Origin: Adiantum capillus-veneris
Taxonomy: Eukaryota > Streptophyta > Polypodiopsida > Polypodiales > Pteridaceae
Direction of reading: 5' to 3'
DNA: 64,000 nt
NCBI GenBank assembly: GCA_014529385.2
Contig: CM043971.1
Location: 82,503,340 to 82,567,339, forward strand
Part shown: positions 55,546 to 64,000 of the stretch, one piece after another
How positions within the stretch are numbered: position 1 is the first letter of the stretch
Layout: every line of letters begins with the position of its first letter
Position numbers and translations under genes: made by a program
The notes under the pieces: generated by a model
What the model saw: the letters and a program-made list of their open reading frames with translations, nothing else
Database searches by the model: none
Told to the model about the DNA's origin: nothing

Positions 55546-57000
55546 AAGAATGCAAAGATTTTCTCCATTCTCATGCCGATTGCTTCTCAGAGGGCCTGCC
55601 AAGTGAGTTACCACTCACTCGTCCCGAAGATCATACCATTGATGTGATACCTAGAAGCACACCACCGAACCGGCCACCTTATCGTGTGAGCCGAGCCCAG
55701 AACGAAGAGATTATGAACCAAGTGAAAGACCTCTCGGAAAAGGGTCTTGTCCAGCCTAGTACTTCACCGTATTGCTCTCTAGTCTTATTGGTTTTGAGGA
55801 AAGACGAGTCTTGGAGAATGTGTATCGATTATAGAGCTCTCAACAAAATCACCATCAAGAACAGATTTCTGATTCCTAGAATCGATGATATACTTGACCG
55901 ATTTTAGGGATCCTCGTGCTTTAGCAAGATCGACTTGAAAAGTGGATATCATCAGATCCGAATTGCGCCGAGAGACGTCTACAAGACAACTTTTAGGACG
56001 ACTTTTGGGTTATTTGAGTTTTTGGTGATGCCTTTTGGCCTAACCAATGCTCTTGCGACATTTAACCCGATGATGGACAGGATTTTTCGAGAGTACAGGC
56101 TATTTGTTGGCACTTTCTTTAACGATATCATTGTTTTCTCCAAGGATGGGGCAAAACATAGAGATCATCTGCTCAAGTCTTTCAGGCATTACGAGATCAC
56201 AAGTTAGTGATTAATGCAAAGAAAAGTGAATTTTTCCTACCAGAGATGCACTTTTTGGGACACATTGTCTCAGCAGCAGGAGTGCAGATGGATCCGGCCA
56301 AGATAGAGACTATCCGTGATTGGTTCGATTTGAAGAATGTCCATGAAGTTAGAAGCTTCTTCGGATTGTGTTTGTACTACAGGCGGTTCATTCGAAAGTT
56401 TGCAGAGGCTGCTTCCATAGTCACAGGGGATGCCCATTTTTGGGCTTCTCGTCCCCACTTTTCCGTCCCCACTTGCCGTCCTGTCCTTTTTTTAGACTAA
56501 AAATCCATTTGAGCTTCGTCCCCCGTTCCCCGTCCCCTGACGCGTCCCTTGTGACTATGGTTGCTTCCCCTTTTTGCATATTTTGACACAGAAAGGAGTC
56601 CCTTTCTCGTGGGGACCCACAGAGGTGACTGCCTTTTAGACATTGAAAGAAAAATTGACTATAGGACCAGTTTTGACTTTGCCGGATTTGCAGAAGTCAT
56701 TTGAAGTATATTGTGATGCTTGTGGTCGTAGTCTCGGTGCAATCTTAATGCAAGAAGGCCATGCCGTTGCTTACGAGAGCCGATTGTTCTCAAGGCTGGA
56801 ATTGACAGCACAGATTTATGAGAAAGAGCTTTTGGCGGTTATCCATGCTCTTACTCAGTGGCGGCACTACCTACTCGGAGCAAATTTGACTGTCTTTACA
56901 GAACATCAGAGTTTACGCTACTTCTTGTCACAGAAGTAGCTATCGGAAAAGCAGATGTGGTGGGCGAACATCTTGTCACAGTTTCACTTCCAGATTGTCC
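55546..57000 (+). pseudogene. Reverse transcriptase and RNase H of element E
   Basis: PPNRPPYRVSRAQNEEIMNQ (55660-55720), MCIDYRALNKITIKNRF, a stop at 55905, FSKIDLKSGYHQIRIAPRD, FGLTNALATFNPMMDRIFRE and the polymerase box as TFFNDIIVFSKDG (56110-56148), where the first catalytic Asp is Asn. MHFLGHIVSAAGVQMDPAKI and VRSFFGLCLYYRRFIRKF follow. A 144-bp MITE interrupts at 56416. RNase H (56643-56940) keeps VYCDACGRSLGAIL, YESRLFSRLELTAQIYEKEL and LTVFTEHQSLRYFL, with Asp changed to Glu in the usual DHQS. Confidence 0.9.
56416..56559 (+). mobile_element. hAT-type MITE
   Basis: A 144-bp element with perfect 10-bp terminal inverted repeats, CATAGTCACA at the left and TGTGACTATG at the right. It is flanked by GCTGCTTC (56408-56415) and GTTGCTTC (56560-56567), an 8-bp target duplication with one change. 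Element D keeps the empty site (GAGGTTGCTTCCCC on its coding strand, about 29455). It has no coding capacity. The terminus and 8-bp duplication are those of the hAT superfamily and match the transposon at 49147-52349. Confidence 0.92.
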
Positions 57001-57021
57001 ATGTAGGGATAGAAGAATTCG

Positions 57022-58628
57022 GTGGCAGATGCTTTGTCTTGGAAGCCGTTAGTTCTGGCTATTTCCGCGATTCACCATCGGAGCTTCGAGGATATAGTCG
57101 ACCAATATGCCACAGATACGGATTTTGCAGATGTTTTCACATGGATACGGAATGGGGAGACAGTATCGGGATATTCCATTCGGGATGACTACTTGATGAG
57201 AAAAACCATGTTGTACGTTACACAGCCATTGAGGGAAAAGGTTATGACTGAATGCCACTGTCCACCTTTTACGGGTCACTGCGGCATTGCTACCACCATG
57301 AAAGGGGAAGAGAGAGACTTCTTTTGGCCGAGACTCAAGAAGGATGTGGACGAGTTTGTGCGCAGTTGCTTGGTATGCCAGAAGGTCAAGTTTGACAAGC
57401 ATAAAGCACAGGGATTGTTACAGTCTTTGCCCATACCCACCCGCCCCTGCGAAAGTATTGCAATGGATTTCATTTTTGATCTCCCGAGAACACAGAGTGG
57501 TCACGGTGGTATCTGGACTGTTATTGACATATTTAGCAAGTAGGCTCATTTCATTCCGGTAAAGAAAACAGTCAAGCCGGATCACTTAGCGAGACTGTCT
57601 GTGGGCCAGATTTTCAGATTACATGGCATGCTCGAGACGATTGTCTCTGACAGGGACCCCAGATTTATGAGTTTGTTTTGGAAGGCAATTTGGGAGAACA
57701 TTGGCACGCGGTTGCAGTTCTCGTCTTCTTTCCACATGCAGACTGACGGGCAATCTGAGATTGCCAATTTAGTGGTTTTAGATTTATTGAGTCTTATATC
57801 TCGGATCAGAAGAGTCAATGGGAAAAGTATCTACCTTTGGTGGAATTTGCCTACAACAACACGATACACTCTTCGATGGGGAAGGCGCCATTTGAGATTA
57901 TTGAAGGTGCTACGAAGGTTCCACCCTTCCTAAGCACGCAAGATAAGATTTTTGAAGCCGACGAGTATATGCGTGACTTGGACACGGCTTTTGCCAAGGT
58001 CCGCGAGGCTTTGCAGAAATCTCAAGAAAGACAGAAAAAGGTAGCAGATCGCCATCGTCGCGATTTGAAATTGAAGGAGAATGATTGGGTGCTCTTACGT
58101 TTTGGGAAGGCACGCCTGAGAAAGAAGAAGGAAAAGAAGAGGCTTTTTCCAAAGCTTAGTATGCGATACTACAGACCTTTGCAAATCTCCGAAAAGATCA
58201 ATGATGTCTCCTTCCGACTGAAATTGCCAGACACTTGGAGGATTCACAATGCATTTCATGTGAGTCTCTTGAAACCTTTTAAAGGTGATGTGCCCAATGA
58301 GCAACCCGAAGTGGAAGAGAACGAGGAGATCCTTGTTCTTGAACAGATTTTGGCACATAAGGACAAAAAGAATAAGGGTAAAGTACGAAGGTGGTTCTTG
58401 GTTAAGTTCAAGAACTATCCTGCATTGGATGGGAAGTGGATGAAGGAGGAGGACCTAACAGATACTCCTCATATTGTGAACCTTTACCTTGAAGCTTTTT
58501 GGTTTAGCATAGTGTACTCCAAATGGAACCCCGAATTAAGCTTGGCCGGAGATCTGGTGCTGTGGGTTGCACAAGAGGGGAGTTACTCCGCTCTTTTGTC
58601 AACAGATACCTTGATTTTTGAATACTAG
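57022..58628 (+). pseudogene. Integrase and chromodomain of element E
   Basis: RSFEDIVDQYATDTDFADVF, then the zinc-binding HCPPFTGHCG ... CLVCQKVK (57253-57385), [16 protein letters not shown] (first Asp, about 57465), a stop at 57541, SDRDPRFMSLFWKAIW (second Asp, about 57648) and QTDGQSEIANLVV (Glu, about 57755). After a shift, FAYNNTIHSSMGKAPFEIIE, SQERQKKVADRHRRDLKLKE, RIHNAFHVSLLKPFKGD and a chromodomain-like end VRRWFLVKFKNYPALDGKWM (58386-58444). The 263-codon C-terminal frame (57837-58628) is the longest intact pol segment of the family here. Confidence 0.9.
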
Positions 58629-59114
58629 AGTCACTAATGTCTCTTTGAGCTTCAGGGATACTGAGAGTTGACAGTATTCTGCTGTATGACTTTATGAAAT
58701 GGAATTCTTGAATATGAAACTGATTTATTCTCGACTTGTTTTTAAGTGCAGGAACTGAAAGACGAAATGATTGCAGCATTTTGGTCTAAATGATCTCGAA
58801 TAGACATGGTTACAATAGGGGTTAGTCAATCGGGCATCTATGAGGTCGCGACTGGATCTAGATGCGATTGCTAACTGCACTGCCGATAAATCATGGTTTA
58901 AGATCCGAGTGAATGTTGAATGTCATGTGATGTCCTGTGATGTCTAGTAATGTCCTGTGATGTCGTGTGATGTGACTGTCGATTGATACATGTGCTAGAT
59001 GTATGTTCCTAGTGCGTCGGTACTAATAGTCAGTGTCTGCTAAGACAGTTTATGGTCTTTGTCTGTATTGCAGGCGTAATCGAGGGCGATTACAATGCTT
59101 TCAAGAGGGGGGTA
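58629..59114 (+). other. 3' untranslated region and polypurine tract of element E
   Basis: Non-coding. It contains short GTGATGTCCTGTGATGTC repeats (58927-58975) and ends with TCAAGAGGGGGGTA. The same region is found in element D (about 27030-27220, reversed) and element H (42000-42558). Confidence 0.8.
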
Positions 59115-59725
59115 TGCCACAAACTAGTGACGTGGTTGCCCACTACGCACACACACCTCCCCTTTGGCTGGGAACAGTCCCGGCATGGTGAGCAGAAGAG
59201 ATGACGTGGCTGAAATGGAACCCTGCTGAATATTGCTGACGGGCAATACGGAAACCCGGAGAATGCGGCGCAGTGCAGCCGTGGCATGTACGGAATTTCA
59301 GGGCTGAGCGTACGGAATTCCTACGCAAGCTTTTGGACTTGCTTTTGGCTACGTAATCTGGCTACGCAAATGAAGGCTGGAAACTCTACGCTAGTCTTGC
59401 TTTATTTTTACGCAAGTTAGAGAGAGAGAGAAAGAAGCTCTTTGCTTTATTTTTAAGGGCAGCTTTTATGGACAGTTTTTTAAGAAAAAAGCTTTTGGGG
59501 CTTTTGATTTTTAGTTTTTGGGGGCTCTGCTTTTAGCATCCCTTTGTAACCTTTAAATAAGCAGGCAGGGCCTCATAACTCGAGCATCTGGATGCAGAGT
59601 TTGAGTGTGAGCGCCTGCCCGCACTCTTGTACTTCGAACACAGATTAATACAAAAAGAAATGTTTGAAGTGATTATTTGTGGTGTCGTGGTAGATTCTCG
59701 ACTTGGAGTGTCCAAGTCTATTACA
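59115..59725 (+). repeat. 3' LTR of element E
   Basis: TGCCACAAACTAGTGACGTG ... CCAAGTCTATTACA. An internal deletion at AAAAAGAAAT|GTTTGAAG (about 59661) removes the conserved module. Confidence 0.9.
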
Positions 59726-60788
59726 TAAATGAATCTATTGTGAAACGTGTACGTCTTCAGACTTCTCCTATCCCCACCCTCCGATGCAGGGTTTCTTTGA
59801 AGGCCATGGACGCTTCGATCTTTCAAGAATGTGATGATGTCAAATTGATCATTCAACAAATCCAATTCATCTATCATTTTGTAGTCTCTAAACTTGCAGG
59901 ATGTGATACCATTTTGGGCATTAAATGGTTTCGTAGGTTCAAGCCCATTACCGATTGGGAGAAACTCACATTTCTCATCAAAGACAATGTGTCGCAACCC
60001 GTCCTCATTCGAGGTGAGAGCGGTATTCCCTCTCTCCTCTCATCTCGCATGTCTAGGAGAATAGATTGCTACGTCGAGGAGCCCAAGCTGCGGTCATCTA
60101 TGTCAATCTCACATCAAGGAACATGGGTATTCCTGATAGGTATAGTGAACGATTTCTCAAGGTCAATTCCATGCTTACCCAGGATCATCATCTCCCTACA
60201 CACCCTCCCCATCAACCTATGGACATTGTTTCCAACCAATTGTATGACGTAGAACACGTAGGTACAATTTTCTCTCATTTCCATAAACTGAATAAAGAGA
60301 AGCCAAAACTAGGTTAATTCTTGTTCAGGAGGCTTCGCCCTCCCAAGGTATGGTCCTTTGTCGTAAGAAACCAAACTCATTCCATTTTTGTGTGGTTTTC
60401 AAGGCACTCAAGACGAGGATGGTCAAATTCCGGAAGCCGAGACCTCACATAGCCGTTCCTTTGGAGCATCTACAAGAGGCACGATGAGTTTCCAAAGTGG
60501 ACTTGAAGAGTTGCCGCCACAAGGGTGGACTTCCAAGGAGCAATCCAAAAGAAGAACCTCCGGAGATCATTGTTCCAGTCAAAGTCATCAAACCGAAGCG
60601 TGCTCAATTGCTTCAATTCCAGTTTTGCAATAAGAAGCAAGCAAGGCAATACTTAAGTTCAAGGATCGAGGGACACATGAAGTTGCTTGGGTAGACGAGC
60701 AGTTTTTCATCGACTATCCAAATTTGCTAGCTTCATACAAGGAGGCCATGCAGCTCAGTACTCGTACCTCACCTTAAGCAAGAGGGGA
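59726..60788 (+). pseudogene. Protease and pol remnants of element F
   Basis: The first part (59806-60010) reads MDASIFQECDDVKLIIQQIQ and GCDTILGIKWFRRFKPITDW, a block typical of gypsy proteases (DxILGxxWL...P.IDW). Poorly preserved pol follows: RKKPNSFHFCVVFKAL (about 60365-60412) looks like the RT KKKDGSWRFCVDYRAL segment. The end (60640-60760) reads KFKDRGTHEVAWVDEQFF and YPNLLASYKEAMQL, which resembles a chromodomain-like terminus. Integrase core is not seen. It ends at CAAGAGGGGA (60779-60788), the polypurine tract. Confidence 0.7.
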
Positions 60789-62728
60789 TGTCACGTGCAC
60801 ATGGCTCTGCGTGCCATGTGGACATGCTTCATCAACTTCTATCCCTAGATAGGAGTGTCTAGAATCCTAGGAGGATTAGTACGGGAAGTCTGGATGAGTC
60901 CATTAGATTAGGCTTTCTAGTTTTGGAACCCTCTTGCATAAATGGTTTGTACACATGTTTTGACAGGTGTTGTTACACTACGGTGGGCATCTAACATGGC
61001 GTGCATGTAGTTTTAGGTTAGAAGAATCCAATGAGCCATTCCTTGCCCCGCGTCAATCGGATTCCTAGATCGACAGATGTGCGACAGTTTCACCAAGAAA
61101 CTGAGCTCTCGTCAAACTAATTTATAAATCATTTTTATGATTTTATTTATAAGAAAAAATTTGACAGAGGTTTTGCCCTACCTCAACCTAAAGGAGTTTA
61201 TAACCTGTAAATTGGCCTATAAAGGGAGCATTTAGCCTAGCGTTTTGGCATCAAAAGAGCCAACGCTATCAAGGAGTCCAGCGTTTTGCAGACCAGTAGT
61301 GCCAATGTTATTGTGCAGATCAGCCTTGGCGTTTTTGTAGCAACATGGCAGCCCTAGCGTTTTTGCTTGGCAATGCCACATCAGCCCTAGCTCTTGCAGA
61401 TACAACATATTAGCCTCAGCCTTTTCAGATTTCAGCCCTTTCGATCCCCGGAAAACGGCTTGGATCTGCGTTCACAGATTTTCCGTTGCGGTCCGGCCGG
61501 TACTTCGGTAGCCCATGGAGCTTTTTCTCGGCCATTCCCTTGCTACATTGAATGCTCCCGTTGCTGCCCATCATCCGCATCATTGAGATCTGCGTTTTCA
61601 GCCCTTCATTTGTCACAAGACGGGCACCACGTGCCAATAGAAAAGAATAGATTGAACATACTTTTAGCTCTTCAATAACAACTGAACTGAGAGAGAGAGA
61701 CGACACGCGACACGGAGTGGTGGAATTCCACCCCAGAGAGTATTGGCCCCAAACCTTGGCGCCTCTTTCGGTATTTCGTTTTATTGCATCATCAAAGTAC
61801 AAGCCGATACTCTAGACTCTGTACCTTCTCCAGGAAGCATGCCAGAGAATGAGCCCTAGCCTCATATTTAAAGGCCCTTGGCCTGAAAAGCAGTTACAGT
61901 AAAAAGCCTTTAAAACTCAAAAGCTTCTGGTCCAAAAGCAAAGCCAAAAAGTTGCCAGCATAATTTACGGAAATCCGTACAGCCTGCCACGTCATCATAC
62001 GAGCGCAATTTTCGGAAATCTGCCATGTTGCCCTTAGGGTTAGGGTTTTTGCAGTTTTAGGGTTAGGATTTCCAGAATTAGGGTTAGGGTTTTCAAAATT
62101 AGGGTTTCAGTAGTTAGGGTTTCTGGCAAAAATTAGGGTTAGGGTTTTTTGCTCTCGGACAACCACTTCTTCTGTTACTTGTTCTTCTTAGGGTTTAGGC
62201 CCCTCGGACGACATCTGTAAGTTGGCTCCATTCTTTAGGCTTTGACACGTCAGCAGTTTGTTACATCATTCCTCTCACATCAAGAGTGAAATTCAGCCCC
62301 AGATCTACCCCTTGGTGGCCATTCGCAGTCCCACATCGAGACAGATCCAAAGGTGCATCAAATCAGCCCCAAAGGTGCTTCATCTTGAAGAGTTACCGAG
62401 GCGACATTCCCCATTCGAGTTAGTAGAGTCTACACGTGTGGTATTGTATGTGTGTACATTCCATTTACGCAATCTAAAGCAAATACCACATCGGCAACGG
62501 TGTGGAGGGCCCTTGAGAGGCTTTGTTGGGACCCCATCCGATGTCATTTTCTCTCTCTCTCTCTCTGTCTCTCTCTCTCTACACATCTCTATTGCTCTCT
62601 CATTCCCTCTCTTGAGGGAAAGTAAAAGGAACCATCATTCATGCTATAGCAATCACTAACGCAAGGAAAGAAGTAAACATTTGTGGAAATGTAAAACTTA
62701 GATCTTCACCATTTCAATTCTGACAAAA
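60789..62728 (+). repeat. 3' LTR of element F, split by a solo LTR
   Basis: Starts TGTCACGTGCACATGGC directly after the purine tract. The first 822 bp run to 61610 and include TAGCGTTTTGG/GCGTTTTTGC units (61230-61400). After the solo LTR, 62271-62728 completes it, its last 290 bp matching 46630-46920. The terminal CTGCACCTAACA is missing where element L joins. Confidence 0.65.
61611..62265 (-). mobile_element. C-family solo LTR with TCATT target duplication
   Basis: On the minus strand TGTAACAAACTGCTGACGTG (62265) to CGTCTTGTGACA (61611). TCATT flanks it on both sides (61606-61610 and 62266-62270). It carries the conserved module (61737-61780) and a telomere-like TTAGGG-rich stretch (62030-62150). 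No internal region, so it is a solo LTR. Confidence 0.95.
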
Positions 62729-64000
62729 CGAGTCTTCGCTTCCGCCTAGTTTACAAAAGAATATGAAAAGGATGTCATCACAGCCTAGAATCATTTTAGG
62801 ATGACCAAAGAAGACACCTTGGGACGTCTATTGCCAGAAGTTTTAGGATACTTTTGTACTAGTCTCTTCTTTTAGAAAAATCACCTTCAAGCAACAAGTT
62901 GAGTGGTTTTACTACGGTTTACCTGAAGAGATACAACGATTTTACCTGCAAAAGAAGTCCGACTCCATTGAGAGACTTATGGGTCATGCCGAAGAGGGTT
63001 TTGGTATGCATGCGGACACACTAACATACCCTTCGGACAGGCTAGTGCCCACTAAAATGTGGCAAGATTTGTTCAGCAGTAACAAGTGTAAGCAGCAGTA
63101 GAAGAAATCAACTAGCTCGAAATTGTCAGTAGAGCAGCTTGCTGAGTACTACAAAGAGGGCAAGTGTTACGGTTGTGGGTAGGAGGGACACATTTTTGCG
63201 AAGTGCCCTAACAAAGCATCAAAGGAGCAGGTAGAGGACAAACCAAAGAATTCTAAAGCGGTGGATGAGCGTGCAAAGAAAGGGAAGACAAAGGCAGGAC
63301 TGATTCCGGATTTGTAGGGACAAGCCCAGATCAGATAGATGAGAGTACAGAGCTCTGCAAAGGGTGGGGCTAAGTACGCGATCAAAGAGTTCTTACATAT
63401 TATATGATGGAGGACCCAAGGCCAACTTCATCTCGACTGAATTGGCAGCTCGACTCGGAATCACACCTGAAGAAATGGGACCACCAATGGAGGCGGTTCT
63501 AGCGGCACCAGGGCGATATGTTGCCATTACACCTGCCATAGGCAAACTTCGGCTGCATTGCTAGGGCTATCTATTATCTAGGGCACGAGACTTTAAATAT
63601 TTTTGGGGATCCCTTGGTACCACATGAATGGCATTGGAATGAAAAAGGCAAAGAAATTACTCTTGATGTAAAATTAAAGGCCGATTTTGTCCCAACTTGT
63701 ATCGGCTTCGGCCGTTTCAAATTCAATGAAATCTAGTCTCTTTGTTTACTCAATCTACTTAAATGAACCTAATGAAAATAAGAACTAAAATCTTTCCGAC
63801 TTGGAAAAAGAATGACAAAATTTTTGCAACCTCAAACCCACTGTTTTTCTGAGGGTTTGCGTGGAGAGCTTCTTCCTGAGAGACCCGATGATCATACGAT
63901 TGGTTTGATTCCCGGCAACATGTCACCCAATAGGCCAGCCGCCACCTTATAGAGTAAGCAGAGTTGAGAATGAGGAATTTATGAACCAAGTGAAAGAACT
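62729..64000 (+). pseudogene. 5'-truncated gypsy element L: gag, protease, RT start
   Basis: E-like coding sequence joined at 62729 to the F LTR. Gag: KEDTLGRL-type remnants of the capsid, then LPEEIQRFYLQKKSDSIERL (about 62917-62977), a zinc knuckle CYGCG*EGHIFAKC (63166-63207) with an internal stop, and DPRA-type linker. Protease: YDGGPKANFISTELAARLGI (63403-63462) and YVAITPAIGKLRLHC. The RT linker CFSEGLRGELLPERPDDHTI starts near 63846 and runs off the window. Stops and shifts are frequent. Confidence 0.85.

Larger units (their letters stand above)
52672..59725 (+). mobile_element. Gypsy chromovirus E inserted in F
   Basis: Near-complete element of the D/H family: 5' LTR 52672-53362, primer site, gag, protease, RT, RNase H, integrase, chromodomain, purine tract CAAGAGGGGGGTA (59102-59114) and 3' LTR 59115-59725. 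The 5' LTR lacks the first 13 bases (TGCCACAAACTAG) found in the 3' LTR, so the left end was trimmed and no target duplication remains. The 3' LTR has an internal deletion of about 80 bp including the conserved module. It lies between the zinc knuckle and protease of F. Confidence 0.9.
46622..62728 (+). mobile_element. Retroelement F, host of a nested cluster
   Basis: Pieces in order on the plus strand: LTR end (46622-46936), primer site, gag (47910-49146 and 52350-52671), protease and degenerate pol (59726-60788), polypurine tract, 3' LTR (60789-62728). Into it are inserted a C-family solo LTR (46980-47694), a hAT transposon (49147-52349), gypsy E (52672-59725) and a second solo LTR (61611-62265). 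The last 290 bp of the 3' LTR match 46630-46920, which ties the two ends together. Most of pol between protease and the chromodomain-like end is lost. Confidence 0.7.

Noticed and set aside
58927-58975. Satellite made of GTGATGTCCT units
   Set aside because: Only a few short units within the 3' untranslated region of element E, also found in element D; a local expansion only.

Overview
This is eukaryotic DNA, almost certainly nuclear DNA of a land plant. The indicators are Ty3/gypsy chromoviruses with a C-terminal chromodomain, LTR elements primed by initiator-Met tRNA, plant-type interstitial telomere-like repeats (AAACCCTAA variants), a BED/hAT transposase gene with a spliceable intron, and two exons of a plastid-targeted adenylosuccinate lyase. 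Gene density is very low, LTR nesting is heavy and (GA)n tracts are long, which suggests a large repeat-rich genome (fern, lycophyte or gymnosperm type). The species cannot be fixed from the sequence.

Layout. 1-750: a probable LTR tail. 753-9027: complete but decayed gypsy chromovirus A (+) with target duplication CGTAT. 9225-10014: minus-strand pseudogene resembling a Rep-type HUH endonuclease, followed by a CT/CA microsatellite and 1 kb of featureless DNA. 11305-18470: gypsy chromovirus B (-), a relative of A, with both ends abutting (GA)n tracts. 19195-20130: two tRNA-like (SINE-type) pieces and a 125-bp direct repeat just upstream of the only recognisable host gene, adenylosuccinate lyase exons 1-2 (20131-20765). 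No further exon of it was found, so everything downstream may lie in one very large intron, or the locus may be truncated.

21926-25132: short non-autonomous LTR element C (+), target duplication GGCTG. 25215-25785: solo LTR of the same family (-). 26361-34865: gypsy D (-), which has lost the catalytic core of its reverse transcriptase and carries two solo LTRs of another family (R), one in gag and one in its 5' LTR. 36180-36841: solo LTR. 37480-39221: remnant of a different gypsy lineage, J (-). 39222-42558: two head-to-tail LTRs followed by H, an element with gag but almost no pol. 42559-44935: 5' LTR and gag of element I.

45357-62728: a nest. Host retroelement F (5' LTR end, PBS, gag, zinc knuckle, protease, chromodomain-like end, PPT, 3' LTR) holds a C-family solo LTR, a 3.2-kb hAT transposon with a nearly readable transposase, a 7-kb gypsy element E (itself holding a 144-bp hAT-type MITE) and another solo LTR with TCATT target duplication. 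62729-64000: the 5'-truncated start of a further E-like gypsy, L, running off the window.

No element appears able to move by itself: each pol carries stops, frameshifts, deletions or a changed catalytic residue. The clearest functional relationship is between the hAT transposon and the MITE, which share the terminal sequence CATAGTCAC. The least expected items are the Rep-like HUH pseudogene and a roughly 45-bp module found in twelve LTRs of different families.
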